A stretch of 60,000 bases of DNA from Owenia fusiformis (GCA_903813345.2 CAIIXF020000006.1:30734024-30794023); one strand, 5' to 3'; shown: positions 34,301 to 46,020, counted from the stretch's first letter. Notes: generated by a model from the sequence alone, not told the origin. Made by a program: numbers and translations.

Positions 34301-37300
34301 TTCCAGATAATTATTTGATGCTGTAGTGTTTACTTATCATTCTTCTTGTAGATGGCTGCACATAGAGACAATGCTAGCTGTTTCTCAGAAGCAATGGACA
34401 TACATATACGACAACCAAGGTTTAGAGCTACATTGCCTTAAAGTCATGGACAGTGTTCTGAAACTAGAATTCCTGCCGTATCACTTTCTGCTTGTTGGAG
34501 CTGTGAGTGAATGAAGTGTTTTAAGGAGGTTTTGAAAATTATAGATATTTCTATTCTGGTTTTAGTGTTACATGAACATATGAAGTCATTTATTGACCAA
34601 TCAGATTATTAGAGATAATGTGCACAAAAAAATGCAAAATCACCCATTCTAGAGTGTCCATTGGACCACAAGTTATGCAGTGCAAGGGGTTCATTCAATT
34701 CATGATATAATATTTAGCTCGGTTTCATATTTGTTTGTAATATTACATAAATCACAACTATATTGAACTCCATTATTTCCTTTTCAAAACATCATAGCCA
34801 AAATAAAACACTTACTTGTCCTTCAATGCATTTCAGAATGCCAGGGGCTATCTCAGCTGGTTAGATGTAAGTATTGGCCAAAAGGTTGCAGGCTTCCAGA
34901 CCAGTATGGGACGCTTGGACGTCATGTGCCAGAATCCAGCTAATGCAATAATACATCTGGGACACACAGGAGGTATGTCCCAAAATGCAATAGTACTAGT
35001 AATAATACAACTAGGGCTTACAGGAGTTTGGTCCTATAATGCAGTAGTATACATTTGACACGCAAGAGGTACGTCCCATAGTACAATAACACAACCCATC
35101 CTTATAAGGAGGTCAGTTCTATTGTGCAATATTATACATTAGACACACAATAGGACAGGTAAGTCCCATAATGCAACAGTGCATGTGCACCAGAAAGCAC
35201 TGGGGAAAACAGTGGGCAGTTTTCTGAGGCATACAGGAGGTCCCATGATTAAGTAGTACACTTGAGTCCCATAATGCAGTGCCACACCTTAATCAATAGA
35301 AGGTAATATCACAGAATGTAATAGTGTCACACAAGAGGACACTGTCATCTTATCGTTTGCCATACAGGAGATAAGGTCACACAGGGTGAATGCACATCAT
35401 AAAAGTGTCACATAGAATCACAAAAGTCTCACAAAATTCACCTGGGACATTGTTGCAAGTTGAGGCTACACAGTTCAATGAACCTTCGGTGCAGAGCTAT
35501 ATAAAATTCATTCTTATTTATAAATCATATTTTCCATATTTCAGGGACTGTAACATTGTGGTCTCCTAACATCAAAGAGCCTCTAGTGAAGATGCTATGT
35601 CATGGTGGAGCAGTTAGGGCTGTAGATGTGGACCATACTGGCACGTAAGAAAATAATGCATTTGATCCCTTAGATGCAAAAGATAATTATTCAATTTTAC
35701 TATACTTTTTTCCATCTTGTCATTCACATTTTGAAATGTGCAATTTAAAGAAACTTAACAGTTGCATGCTAACAAAATATTGGGGTCCAACATATTTTTA
35801 TAGTGTCCAACTTTTTTTTTGTGGATGGTGTGCAGCAAATGATGTTCGGTAGTCAGCATTCTGTGGTTGATGTGCAGTGTCTGTAACAAATGGCAGGCTG
35901 TGACATTTTGCATGTTAATCCCTTGTTATTTTAGTTGTTATCATACTTAACTGCAGGTATATGGCTACATCAGGGGTAGACAGGAAGCTCAAAATATGGG
36001 ATCTGCGCATGTATAAGTCAGTACATGAGTACAGGATAGGTGGCGGTGCTGGTCAACTCTCCTTCAGTCAACGTGGGCTCCTAGCTGCTGGTATAGGAAG
36101 TGTTGTAGAGGTTTGTCATTTGTAAACATTTATTCTTGTTGGCTTTCATGGTGAACAAGAGAAATTGGTCACCATAGCTTGAGCTATGTGGCAGTTGGAT
36201 GGTCATGAGTGTCAGATTCATGTAGCTGACAGGGTGATTTTTCAGAAATATATACTGTATGTTTTTTTTTAGCTCACATGATAAACCTTTGAGATACATT
36301 TGTACAGTATATATACAAAATAGTTTTCATTTTATGTAATATTCTCATAGGTTTACCAAGATCCATGCAGAAATGTTGTTGAGTCTCCATATTTGCGCCA
36401 TCAGTGTCCTCGTACTGTGGCATCCACACAGTTCTGTCCTTATGAGGATGTTCTAGGGGTGGGCCATGGTGGTGGTTTTTCTAGTCTTCTAATACCTGGT
36501 AAGTTATCTGCTGGGCCAGTCTGGGCTTGTTGCAGATTTTCTGTGTTGTAAATAGTGTACATATGTATATTTGAAGTGAACAATGCTTGGGGCATATTCA
36601 TTATAAAAATGAGAAATGAGAGTTTTAGCCTTTCCACATTCCATCACATCTCTCTTAATATTAAAATATAAACGTTATACTTTGTAATATGCCATCTATT
36701 TTTCATGAAATGGTATATTCTTTGTCTTAAAATAAGTGAACCAGGTCTTGTAAAGAATACATGATGTTTAATTTGTTACAACTTAAGGTGCTGGAGAGCC
36801 AAACTTTGATGCTTTAGAAGCAAACCCATTCCAGAGCAAGAAACAGAGACGTAATGCAGAGGTCCAGATGTTACTGCAAAAGGTAAAATGACACCATATG
36901 GATGCATTGTTTGCTTAGGGGCTTGATTTGAGTTCCAAACTAAGTTTAATAGCTTACAAGCATGTACAAACTAAACAGGTTATTCTGTTTGTATTAAGTG
37001 TAAAAGCATTCAAGATGAACTCTGTCATGGGGCTTAATTGAATCAAAGGCAAAGAGCGTTAAAAGCTTAAATGAACATGCATAAAAACTCTTTGACAAAT
37101 CATCGAAACACAGTATCGGGTTAAGTCAACTTTCTAAAGTTCAGTCGGAGAGTCGCAAATGAATATTTGTATGTCATCATGTATATTACTTTTTATTTAC
37201 AACTTTTATTTGTGTAAAAAATATCACCTGCACAAAGTGTTTATGCACTACTTGTACAAATGTAGCATGTTGTATTTGTCGTAAAATAAGATATGAAACA

Positions 37301-38576
37301 AGTGCTCCATTAAAGGATACTATAGTTCTATTGATACATATCTGTATTTGGTATGATATTGAACACATTTGTTAATTGTATTGTTCCTTTGTCATTCTGA
37401 TCCTCTTTTAAGTAGTTTGATTGTTTATCTTTCCTAGATTCAACCAGACATGATCACAGTGGACACAAGTGCACTGGGGAAAGTTGATGTCAAGACTTAC
37501 GCAGAGAAAATTGAGGAAAGAAATAAACTACTGGTACATATACATTCAGTTTTATAATCCATAGTCATAATTACGGCATTGGTCTTATATATTTACGTAA
37601 TTATGTTGTAAACCTTCACTTGTTTTGCGTGCATGTTTTTCTGTTTTAGTAGTAGTTGTTTTACCATAGAACAGATTTACCTTGAAGAAATTTATTTTTT
37701 ACCTGTTTCTAATCTAATTGTAATTAGGTGGAGATATCACTCTAAGCTAGAATCCCACTCCATAATTTTTTAAAATCTAGCCTTTTATCCTATGTATCCA
37801 TTCAAGTGTATATGAAAAAAAACCATCAGGGGTTTCACTGGAATTTCACAACAGGCCAAATAAATGATAACAACTGGCAAAATTAATGGAAATCATAAAT
37901 CTAACATGGAAAAGTTGAAAAGTCCCTAAAAACAACAGACAATGAAAACAACCATAAAATCACCTGTTGCTTGGTGCTTATGAAACCCCCTGACCATACA
38001 TATATTTTTTTAACTTTAACATTCAAACTTCTATAAATGCCATGGAAGCTTCATTTGATATTAAGTTTTTATTAATATCTAATCCAGGGGGTCTTATTAG
38101 AAGCAGCCAAAATACAATTTCCTTCTCCTGCTTTGTCTAAAATGCCCATTTGGAGTAATTTTGCAATTATTTCCTTGTCAAAATTAATTTTTCAATGTTA
38201 ATACTTTTTCATGTTTCAGAAATGTAATGATACTTGTAATATGGAAAACCATCTGTAATTGTTGCAAGATAGTATGGTTAAGCTATAGCTTCCTCTAAAA
38301 ATATTCAAATGTTCTTATACTCAGGGTTATTTTCAGTTCCTGAAACCAGAAACAATAGAGTTTGAACCTAGACATAAGAAAAAAGGCCGTAGCAAAACTG
38401 GGCATCACGAGAACAGAAAGCAGGGATACAAGGAAGAAATGAAGAGAGAGTTTATTAAAGACAGAGTGCAGGAAAAACTAGATGAAGCAACAAGAAAGCG
38501 AGAAGAGAAGAAAAACAGAGACACTGAGCAGGGTAAACCTAAAGGCGGAGCCCTCAGTAGGTTTGCTAAAAGCTGA
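31357..38576 (+). CDS. WDR46: WDR46/BING4, nucleolar WD-repeat protein (UTP7 family), complete
   Basis: Thirteen coding exons, all GT/AG and in phase: 31357-31698, 31886-31963, 32252-32364, 33308-33395, 33852-34018, 34352-34502, 34837-34972, 35545-35644, 35957-36110, 36351-36498, 36788-36882, 37438-37533 and 38325-38576; 639 aa against about 610 in human. An acceptor at 31311 implies an upstream 5' UTR exon. Residues 1-140 are Lys-rich and disordered; WD-repeat blades follow ([59 protein letters not shown]); residues about 445-525 match the BING4 C-terminal domain ([15 protein letters not shown]); the tail is Lys/Arg/Glu-rich. WDR46 is a scaffold for early small-subunit pre-rRNA processing in the nucleolus. 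Introns host several repeats, notably a 42-bp array abutting exon 4. Confidence 0.96.
32808..32934 (-). repeat. Dispersed 'GTCACCAC' repeat, copy 4, in WDR46 intron 3
   Basis: Minus-oriented copy: TTATGTCACCACCAAAAGTG, GTGACATATTGTTATA, TCCAACTTTTT, TGTAACAAATGGC, ATTTTGCATGTTAAT. It keeps the terminal hairpin and the opposite end of the family. Confidence 0.75.
33007..33307 (+). repeat. 42-bp minisatellite ending in the WDR46 exon 4 splice acceptor
   Basis: About seven units of ATGTCATATGC(G/A)...TCTCTTCTGTT...TATACTTGTATG. The final unit is truncated at TCTCTTCTGTTTTATATAG, which is the polypyrimidine tract and AG acceptor of exon 4 (33308). Since 42 is a multiple of three and no unit has a stop on this frame, the array is open from 33060 straight into the exon 4 frame. 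It lacks the spacers of a CRISPR array. Confidence 0.93.
33640..33815. mobile_element. MITE-like relic in WDR46 intron 4
   Basis: GAACACCT/AGGTGTTCAC motifs face each other (33656-33663, 33780-33790) and the right end AGGTGTTACTGTA resembles the right end of the better copy at 38756-38938. Degraded. Confidence 0.5.
34955..35350 (+). repeat. Degenerate repeats derived from the WDR46 exon 7 donor region
   Basis: The exon 7 end and donor (GGGACACACAGGAG|GTATGTCCC followed by ATGCAATAGTA) recur in altered form through intron 7: GACACGCAAGAGGTACGTCC near 35057, GACACACAATAGGACAGGTA near 35143, plus TAATGCAGTAGTA and TAATGCAACAGT. Unit length varies between about 50 and 90 bp. Confidence 0.55.
35795..35926 (-). 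repeat. Dispersed 'GTCACCAC' repeat, copy 5, in WDR46 intron 8
   Basis: Minus-oriented, lacking the clean hairpin: GTGTCCAACTTTTTTTT, TGTCTGTAACAAATGGCAGG, TGTGACATTTTGCATGTTAA. Diverged from copies 2 and 4. Confidence 0.65.
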
Positions 38577-38680
38577 AATGAAGATACTGATAATAAATAG
38601 AAATGAGATTTACAAAAAATGAATAATATGGTGGAATAGAATGTACATGTATATGGAATCTAAACAAACTCCATTTTTGA

Positions 38681-38686
38681 AATAAA
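38681..38686 (+). terminator. WDR46 polyadenylation signal
   Basis: AATAAA 105 bp after the WDR46 stop codon, the first canonical hexamer in the 3' flank that is not inside a neighbouring repeat. Confidence 0.55.
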
Positions 38687-38755
38687 AAGCAAAATAAGAT
38701 GCTGTTTAAAACATATTATGTTGTTTATCTATTTCAAGGTCACTACAGTATGATA

Positions 38756-38938
38756 CACAGTAAAACCTGAACATAATGAACACCTATGGTTCCACAAAAA
38801 GTGTTCACTGTAAGGAGGTGTTCAATACAGAGAAGGGATTTTATACAGGAGTCATTGTAAAATGTTTGTTGAAGTGGTATTTACCAAATGCATGTGTTCA
38901 CTAGGGAGAGGTATTCACTTAAGACAGGTTTTACTGTA
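38756..38938. mobile_element. MITE, about 183 bp, TA-flanked
   Basis: CAGTAAAACCTG (38758-38769) and CAGGTTTTACTG (38925-38936) are exact inverted ends; TA follows on the right. Inside, GAACACCT and AGGTATTCAC continue the inverted symmetry. Same family as the relic in WDR46 intron 4. Confidence 0.75.
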
Positions 38939-39237
38939 TCGCAACATGTACCATTATGTGTTGTCTCATGTTGTACACGGAATTCTACAATATTCCAAAT
39001 AAGTTTGTAAGAGAGATTCATTACTCATTCATTTACATATTTCAGGACTTTCCAATACCACCTTTTGATATACCCTAAAAACTAAAGAGAAAATTCTTAG
39101 CAATATGTGAATTCTGTTTTAGTTTTGAATAAACATTGCTGCCTACAACCTGTAACAACTTGAGTTGGGCCAATATGAATTAGAGTTTATTTGATATAGC
39201 AAAGGATGGCAGGGTTTAGTGGAAATGTCCATAGGAA

Positions 39238-39384
39238 TGTGGCATCTAGAGGCTATGGAACATGTTAAGAGGCTGTATGGCATGTTTAGAGGCTATATTA
39301 AATGTCGAGAGACATTCGCATGTCTTGAGGCTATGTGGCATGTCTTGAGGCTATGTGGCATGTCTAAAGGCTGTGTGGCATGTC
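39238..39384 (+). repeat. 20-bp minisatellite, left part
   Basis: Units of GGCTGTGTGGCATGTCTAAA and variants (CTATGTGGCATGTCTTGAGG). The array resumes at 42025 with the same unit, showing that one array was split by the element 39388-42024. Confidence 0.9.
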
Positions 39385-40099
39385 TAACCCTACTATCACA
39401 CCAAACTAGTTCTCACTACGTTCTCGAAAACGGGCTTCAACTGTGTACGAACGGACTGGACGTACTTAGAACCGTTTGGGGTCTATTTACAAACTCCATC
39501 GAACGTACTCGAACGGGTAGGTCCTCTAGAACTTAGAACATGCTCAAAATGTTCTCGTGGTCGTCACGTTCTACAATTAGAACGAGTGACAACGTACTAA
39601 CGACGAGCTGGACGTACTACGAACGGAACCGTCGTACTTCAATCCTACTAGGGACGTTTTTACAACGAGTTGAACTGTCTGAGGACGTATTGAGAACGAG
39701 GCAGAACTAATTGCAAACGGGTTTAAACTGAATAAGAACGTATTAAAGACTGCTTATGAACGAGTTAGCAAAAAAATAGCTATCACACCAAACAAGTTGC
39801 CACTGCGTTCTTCAAAACTGGTTTTAAACTGTGTCCGAACGGAATGAACGTAGCTGCAACTTTCTAAGGTCTATTTACGAACTTCATGAACGTTCTCAGA
39901 CGGGAAGGTGATTCTAGAATTTTGAATCGATTCAAAATTCGATGGTGACCATACCGTTCTGTAATCAGGTCATGATGACCTTCTTGACGAAGGGACGCGT
40001 TATACGACGTTGCACACCGATCGTGGTACGACCTGAACGAACTGCGAATGAGATGGACGTATTGAAGACTGTTTATGAACGAAGTAGCTAATTATTTTA

Positions 40100-40618
40100 G
40101 AGATTTTTTTTTTTATAGGTTATGTTTTATTTATCAATACTATCATTTCACAATGTCCGACAATGGGCCAAGGCCATTGGCATTAGTGGCCCATGTCGAT
40201 TTTCACACATACACATTTATACAATTTCTAAAATAGAGTTAAGTAGGCACATAAAAATCAGGTAATTTTAGGCTGCTGAACACTCAGCATGACAATACAT
40301 GTAAGTTACATGTGACATTTTACACCAAATATATAAAGTTAAACATAGTCTACAATTAAAGAAATAAAGTTGGCAGTTGTTGTGACTATAAGCTTGTTAG
40401 TTTCAATTTTATATGATGAGCCACCATATAACAATGTATCTAGTTTCTCTTTTGCATTTAGTTTGTTATAATGGTTAATGTTGAAATTGGGTATCCCTGC
40501 AAGGTCGAGTGCTAGTTGTTCCCTGAGATCAAGTAAAAGGGGGCAAGAAAAGAATAGGTGTTGGGTTGTCTGAGATCGAAAACCGCACAGGCATTGAGGA
40601 TTGACATTATTGAATAGG
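40100..40618 (-). mobile_element. LINE ORF2 C-terminal fragment with 3' tail
   Basis: Minus-strand frame from about 40618 to a TAA at 40341-40339 contains CLCGFRSQTTQHLFFSC, the C-x-C-x7-H-x4-C zinc signature at the end of many LINE ORF2 proteins, followed by LLDLREQLALDLAG. An A-rich tail (T run on the plus strand) lies at about 40107-40117. Truncated at 40618 by the next element. Confidence 0.7.
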
Positions 40619-41110
40619 ATAGTTTCTAAATAGCAGAAAAATCAATGAAATCTCGTGCTGCCATCTTTTATTCAGCTTTTAACTCTGGCTAGAGCTCCAT
40701 TCACTTACATGCTAAAATCTTGGAAAAGTGGCTTAATTTCATGATTTATCAAAGTGTGTTTGTTGAATCTGTATAAAACTTGAATGATATACCACATGAT
40801 GACCCTGTTCATGAACATGTTGTGATTAAACATGCTAATGTTGATTGACATACAAATAATCCACGGTTTTAAAGAATTTTAGCATTGCATCTATGGACAT
40901 TTGGCCCAACTTTTTTTAAATTGTCATAGAAAATTATTCAAATTACATAACTGTGTAAATCAAAGCTATTTTAGGAGTAAACATTCCACTGAATTCAAAT
41001 ATACCATTTAAAAGAAGGTAATGTAAGTCATTAGAGGTCTAATATGCAAGTCTCTTAAAATCTCACGAAAAACGAGATTTAGCGAGATTTCAAGAGCTAT
41101 ATGGAAACTA
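40618..41110. mobile_element. Probable MITE between LINE pieces
   Basis: ATAGTTTCTAAATAGC at the left and GCTATATGGAAACTAT at the right are imperfect inverted ends, with AAATCTCG/CGAGATTT just inside. About 490 bp, non-coding. Confidence 0.5.
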
Positions 41111-41112
41111 TA

Positions 41113-41988
41113 CTATTGATGCTGGAACTTATGGTAACGAAAAATGAAATCACATCTGGTTTTATTAAGCACTATTTCAGCTTGCCTGTCTAAATTCAAG
41201 TGGACTGTGTCAATTAGGGTCTTCTTCGGAAATAAATGTTTTTTAAGATGGTATTTAAAAGTGCGCTTTATTGGAATGGTTTTGAGTTGATCAGGTAATG
41301 TGTCCCTCTCCCATTCAGATATAGAAGAAACTACAGTACCGCGTCTAGTTTTTTCAGATTGTTTCGCGGGTACAATAAAATGGGGCGTTTTTCTTAGGGC
41401 TCGAGTTGGCCTCTTGTTTCGGTACAAATTGAAAATATTTGAAATGTATGGAGGGGCATTTTCATAATAAACATCATGCATAAATAACAGTTTCTTTTGT
41501 TTTCTTTTTTTCCGATAGTGGAGCCCAGTTAAGAATTTTCAGAACTTTGTTTGTATGTGAAGCCTGTCCAATTTCAAGAGTTCGTGTTTTGGAGCCGCAT
41601 CAAATAAAACTGAGCCGTATTCTAAATGGGGTAAAATAAAGGACATATACATAGTTTCAAGGTGTTTACTAGCAATCTTATATTTTAAACAATTAAGTGG
41701 ATTTATCATCTTGTCTATTTTGATACGGAGTTGGGTTATGTGTTCGGTGAAAGTCAGAGCATTATCTAAAATTACACCCAGGTGGCAATGTGAATCTTGT
41801 CTTGCTACAGTTTCACCATTCATGGTAACTGGCTCAAACTGCCTCTTGAAACGACATCTACTCCTAAATATCAATTCTTTACTTTTAGATGCTTTGAATT
41901 TCAACTTCCACAAATCGGACCATTTAGAGATATTTCCCGACCACAGCCAGATTGAGCCCGTTTTACTACGTTTTCGTACGACTGGCAA
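41113..41988 (-). mobile_element. Non-LTR reverse transcriptase C-terminal fragment, frameshifted
   Basis: Two minus-strand frames, 41988-41539 and 41481-41113, together form the end of a CR1-like ORF2: thumb-like LKFKASKSKELIFRSR, HLGVILDNALTFTEHI, YMSFILPHLEYGSVLFD, then (after a break) SISEWERDTLPDQLK and FKYHLKKHLFPKK. The catalytic YADD part is missing. The frames are separated by a disrupted stretch at about 41482-41538. Confidence 0.75.
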
Positions 41989-42024
41989 GAACGGGTAAGA
42001 ACTAGTTTGGTGTGATAGGGGGGT

Positions 42025-42262
42025 TAAGGCTGTGTGGCATGTTCATAGGCTATGTGGCATGTCTAAAGGTTGTGAGGCATGTCTAAAGGCTGTGTGGCAT
42101 GTTCCTAGGCTATGTGGCATGTCTAAAGGCTGTGTGGCATGTTCATAGGCTATGTGGCATGTCTTAAGGCTTTGTGGCATGTCTAAAGGCTGTGTGGCAT
42201 GTTCATAGGCTATTTGGCATGTCTAGAGTCTGTGAGGCATGTCTAGAGTCTGTGTGGCATTT
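42025..42262 (+). repeat. 20-bp minisatellite, right part
   Basis: About 11 units of GGCTGTGTGGCATGTCTAAA or GGCTATGTGGCATGTTCATA, alternating with each other to give a partial 40-bp pattern. Continuous in origin with 39238-39384. Confidence 0.93.
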
Positions 42263-42469
42263 CATTCTGCATTTGTGCGAGAACCTTAAAGTTAGATTTT
42301 AAAGTTCAGAATAACTTTGCCCCATCCTTGACATTTTTATCGTACCTAAAAAGTTACGATATTGTCGTCAGCTTGACGGCCAGGCGGCGACGGGTTGCGT
42401 CTCGTTTTTCAGCTTGTCTACAGATTTCCAGCCAAACCGTTTAAGGGATTCATCTGAAAGTTTCTCTTA
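42263..42469. other. Spacer
   Basis: No gene or repeat boundary recognised. Includes a GC-richer segment around 42363-42405. Confidence 0.4.
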
Positions 42470-42788
42470 AATCAATTACTGAAAACATTATGTTGACTGA
42501 TTGACAACAATTTAATGCGAAAATTATTTATATATATTTTATATAACTGTTTTTGTTAAAATTTTGTGTTTTTAGTGCAATTGTTTTTGTTCCTTTTTAC
42601 CAATTATTGAGAATGAAATAAAATATCTTTCCGAACCTTGTTGGAACAAAATAGCATATTTTCTTAGACCTCTCAATATTATAGTTATACAAAGAAAAGT
42701 TTAGTTGATTTAACAAAATGTATTCAAAGAATTAAAACAAGCTTTCCAAAATAGATGAAAATTAAGATAAACCTTTTATTTCATTAAC
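42470..42788 (+). repeat. Dispersed repeat, copy B (partner of 3187-3893)
   Basis: Plus-strand counterpart of the minus-strand interior at 3490-3835. Copy B stops at ATTTCATTAAC, exactly where the next element begins; copy A reads through this point (TTTCATTAACAAGATAC on its minus strand), and copy B resumes after 45608 with CATTAACGAGATAC. Confidence 0.7.
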
Positions 42789-45608
42789 ACGCCCGATGAT
42801 CAAAATAAATGAACGGCGGGGAGAGCTGATTTTCGGTAGATTTATTTTTTCAAGAGAAAGTTTACAATTGAATTGTTAAATGAATAGGCGCAGAACATGT
42901 GGAAATATGTTAGGTCTTCTAGAATTTTTTTGAACTGATATACTTCTATGATAATAGATCTGTTAAAAAGGCGCAACGTCGCCAACGTGCAAATGCCAAT
43001 GTGGCTGCTATAAATCAAGCAATAAGGGTCTGCACGATTTATAATAAATACTTGTAAGTGGAGTTATTATCACAAACCATTGGTCATTGGTCATCGTTGG
43101 TTTTGTAAAATACGTTACCATACGTATAAAAATAATAATCGAAAACAATTAAAATTGAACGGAGGGAGGGGGAGTAAACGGAGGGGGGAGTAATATGTCT
43201 ATAAGACATATGATAAGAGATGTAACTTGACATTATTTCCAATAACTCCATATGTCCCTATTTTTCATGTTTCAGCGTTGCAACATCCAGTTGATACTGA
43301 GTTCATTTGTCAATTACACAAATTCGCGGAAACTTCTTCCACCTTAAATACACATTGCTCCCCCTCCGTTTACTCCCCTCCCCCTCCTTTCAATTTTAAT
43401 TATTTTCGATTATTTTTATCTAACGTTTGGAAACTTTAAAAAAACCAGCAATCACAATAATTTTGTTATAAAAACGGCACTTATAAATATTTATTACAGG
43501 TCGTGTAGACCATTGTGACTTGATTTATATAGCAAAAACATTGACATTTGCATGTTGTTGACGCTGCGCCTTTTTTAAATAGATATTATATCTTAGAAGT
43601 CCATCAGTTCAAAAAATCCGAGAAGACCTAACATATTTCCCCGTGTACTGCGCCTATTCATTTAGCAATTCAATTGTAAACTTTTTCTTGAATCATTGGT
43701 CATCGTTGGTTTTGTAAAATACGTTACCATACGTATAAAAATAATAATCGAAAACAATTAAAATTGAACGGAGGGAGGGGGAGTAAACGGAGGGGGGGAG
43801 TAATATGTCTATAAGACATATGATAAGAGATGTAACTTGACATTATTTCCAATAACTCCATATGTCCCTATTTTTCATGTTTCAGCGTTGCAACATCCAG
43901 TTGATACTGAGTTCATTTGTCAATTACACAAATTCGCGGAAACTTCTTCCACCTTAAATACACATTGCTCCCCCTCCGTTTACTCCCCTCCCCCTCCGTT
44001 CAATTTTAATTATTTTCGATTATTTTTATCTAACGTTTGGAAACTTTAAAAAAACCAGCAATCACAATAATTTTGTTATAAAAACGGCACTTATAAATAT
44101 TTATTACAGGTCGTGTAGACCATTGTGACTTGATTTATATAGCAAAAACATTGACATTTGCATGTTGTTGACGCTGCGCCTTTTTTAAATAGATATTATA
44201 TCTTAGAAGTCCATCAGTTCAAAAAATCCGAGAAGACCTAACATATTTCCCCGTGTACTGCGCCTATTCATTTAGCAATTCAATTGTAAACTTTTTCTTG
44301 AATCATTGGTCATCGTTGGTTTTGTAAAATACGTTACCATACGTATAAAAATAATAATCGAAAACAATTAAAATTGAACGGAGGGAGGGGGAGTAAACGG
44401 AGGGGGGAGTAATATGTCTATAAGACATATGATAAGAGATGTAACTTGACATTATTTCCAATAACTCCATATGTCCCTATTTTTCATGTTTCAGCGTTGC
44501 AACATCCAGTTGATACTGAGTTCATTTGTCAATTACACAAATTCGCGGAAACTTCTTCCACCTTAAATACACATTGCTCCCCCTCCGTTTACTCCCCTCC
44601 CCCTCCTTTCAATTTTAATTATTTTCGATTATTTTTATCTAACGTTTGGAAACTTTAAAAAAACCAGCAATCACAATAATTTTGTTATAAAAACGGCACT
44701 TATAAATATTTATTACAGGTCGTGTAGACCATTGTGACTTGATTTATATAGCAAAAACATTGACATTTGCATGTTGTTGACGCTGCGCCTTTTTTAAATA
44801 GATATTATATCTTAGAAGTCCATCAGTTCAAAAAATCCGAGAAGACCTAACATATTTCCCCGTGTACTGCGCCTATTCATTTAGCAATTCAATTGTAAAC
44901 TTTTTCTTGAATCATTGGTCATCGTTGGTTTTGTAAAATACGTTACCATACGTATAAAAATAATAATCGAAAACAATTAAAATTGAACGGAGGGAGGGGG
45001 AGTAAACGGAGGGGGGGAGTAATATGTCTATAAGACATATGATAAGAGATGTAACTTGACATTATTTCCAATAACTCCATATGTCCCTATTTTTCATGTT
45101 TCAGCGTTGCAACATCCAGTTGATACTGAGTTCATTTGTCAATTACACAAATTCGCGGAAACTTCTTCCACCTTAAATACACATTGCTCCCCCTCCGTTT
45201 ACTCCCCTCCCCCTCCTTTCAATTTTAATTATTTTCGATTATTTTTATCTAACGTTTGGAAACTTTAAAAAAACCAGCAATCACAATAATTTTGTTATAA
45301 AAACGGCACTTATAAATATTTATTACAGGTCGTGTAGACCATTGTGACTTGATTTATATAGCAAAAACATTGACATTTGCATGTTGTTGACGCTGCGCCT
45401 TTTTTAAATAGATATTATATCTTAGAAGTCCATCAGTTCAAAAAATCCGAGAAGACCTAACATATTTCCCCGTGTACTGCGCCTATTCATTTAGCAATTC
45501 AATTGTAAACTTTTTCTTGAAAAAATAAATCTTCCAGATTTGTTGAATTTTCTAGCGAAAATCAGCTACCCCCTCCGTTCATTTCTTCCGATCACCGGGC
45601 GTGATTAA
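42789..45608. mobile_element. Fold-back element with amplified core, 2.8 kb
   Basis: Flanked by CATTAAC on both sides (42782-42788, 45609-45615). Termini ACGCCCGATGATC and GATCACCGGGCGT are inverted, and arms of about 290 bp (42789-43055 against about 45320-45608) pair throughout. Between the arms lie four tandem copies of a unit of about 610 bp. No transposase. Superfamily unclear; TTAA lies inside the target duplication, as for piggyBac, but the duplication itself looks longer. Confidence 0.75.
43083..45522 (+). repeat. Tandem array, about 610 bp x 4
   Basis: Unit starts at ATTGGTCATCGTTGG (about 43083, 43693, 44303, 44912) with periods of 610, 609 and 610 bp. Copies differ by only a few bases, such as the length of a G run and CCTCCTTT against CCTCCGTT. 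Each unit contains its own palindrome: GAACGGAGGGAGGGGGAG (near 43158) against CTCCCCCTCC sequence near 43360-43400. A 70-codon frame repeats in each copy but overlaps the palindrome and is probably incidental. Confidence 0.97.
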
Positions 45609-45615
45609 CATTAAC

Positions 45616-46020
45616 GAGATACATTTTTTAAACCGCATCTGTGTTTCAGGTGCGATATTGTTCACTCACTCTGTGCCTTGTTTAAACTCATAATTTAGGG
45701 TGGATAAGAAGATGTCATCCTAATGGCTGGAGGATAATGCTTTCATAGTATTTTATGTCCTTATTCTTTTATGAATTTGAAAAGCTATTCAATAGATATT
45801 TTATTTGGTGAATCACTGACCTAAAAAGTAATAAATACCGATCGAAATAAAAAAGAACTAAGTACTCTAAGTACAGTATATTACATGAAGCATTATGTAT
45901 AGTGCATGTAATATTTATAAATCACAAGGCTTTTTTAATCCATTTCATATATTTACCGAAATGATAAAATTGTTAACTAATTAGAACAGCTTTTGGTCGA
46001 CTGAAATCAGTTTTGAAAAA
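45616..46020. other. Intergenic spacer
   Basis: AT-rich; no gene seen. Precedes a short tandem repeat and the 5' region of the lysozyme-like gene. Confidence 0.4.

Larger units (their letters stand above)
39388..42024. mobile_element. TIR element inserted in the minisatellite, with nested LINE pieces
   Basis: Left CCCTACTATCACACCAAACT and right AGTTTGGTGTGATAGGGGGG are inverted ends (about 35 bp similarity including AGTTCT). TAA at 39385-39387 and 42025-42027 could be a 3-bp target duplication, as made by PIF/Harbinger elements; this assignment is tentative. A second head-like sequence CTATCACACCAAACAAGTTG lies at 39781. The interior right half is taken up by LINE fragments on the minus strand. 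Confidence 0.65.

Noticed and set aside
43227-45268. 70-codon frame repeated identically in the four 610-bp units
   Set aside because: It overlaps the unit's palindrome, has no family features and is only as conserved as the surrounding non-coding sequence, so identity reflects recent duplication.
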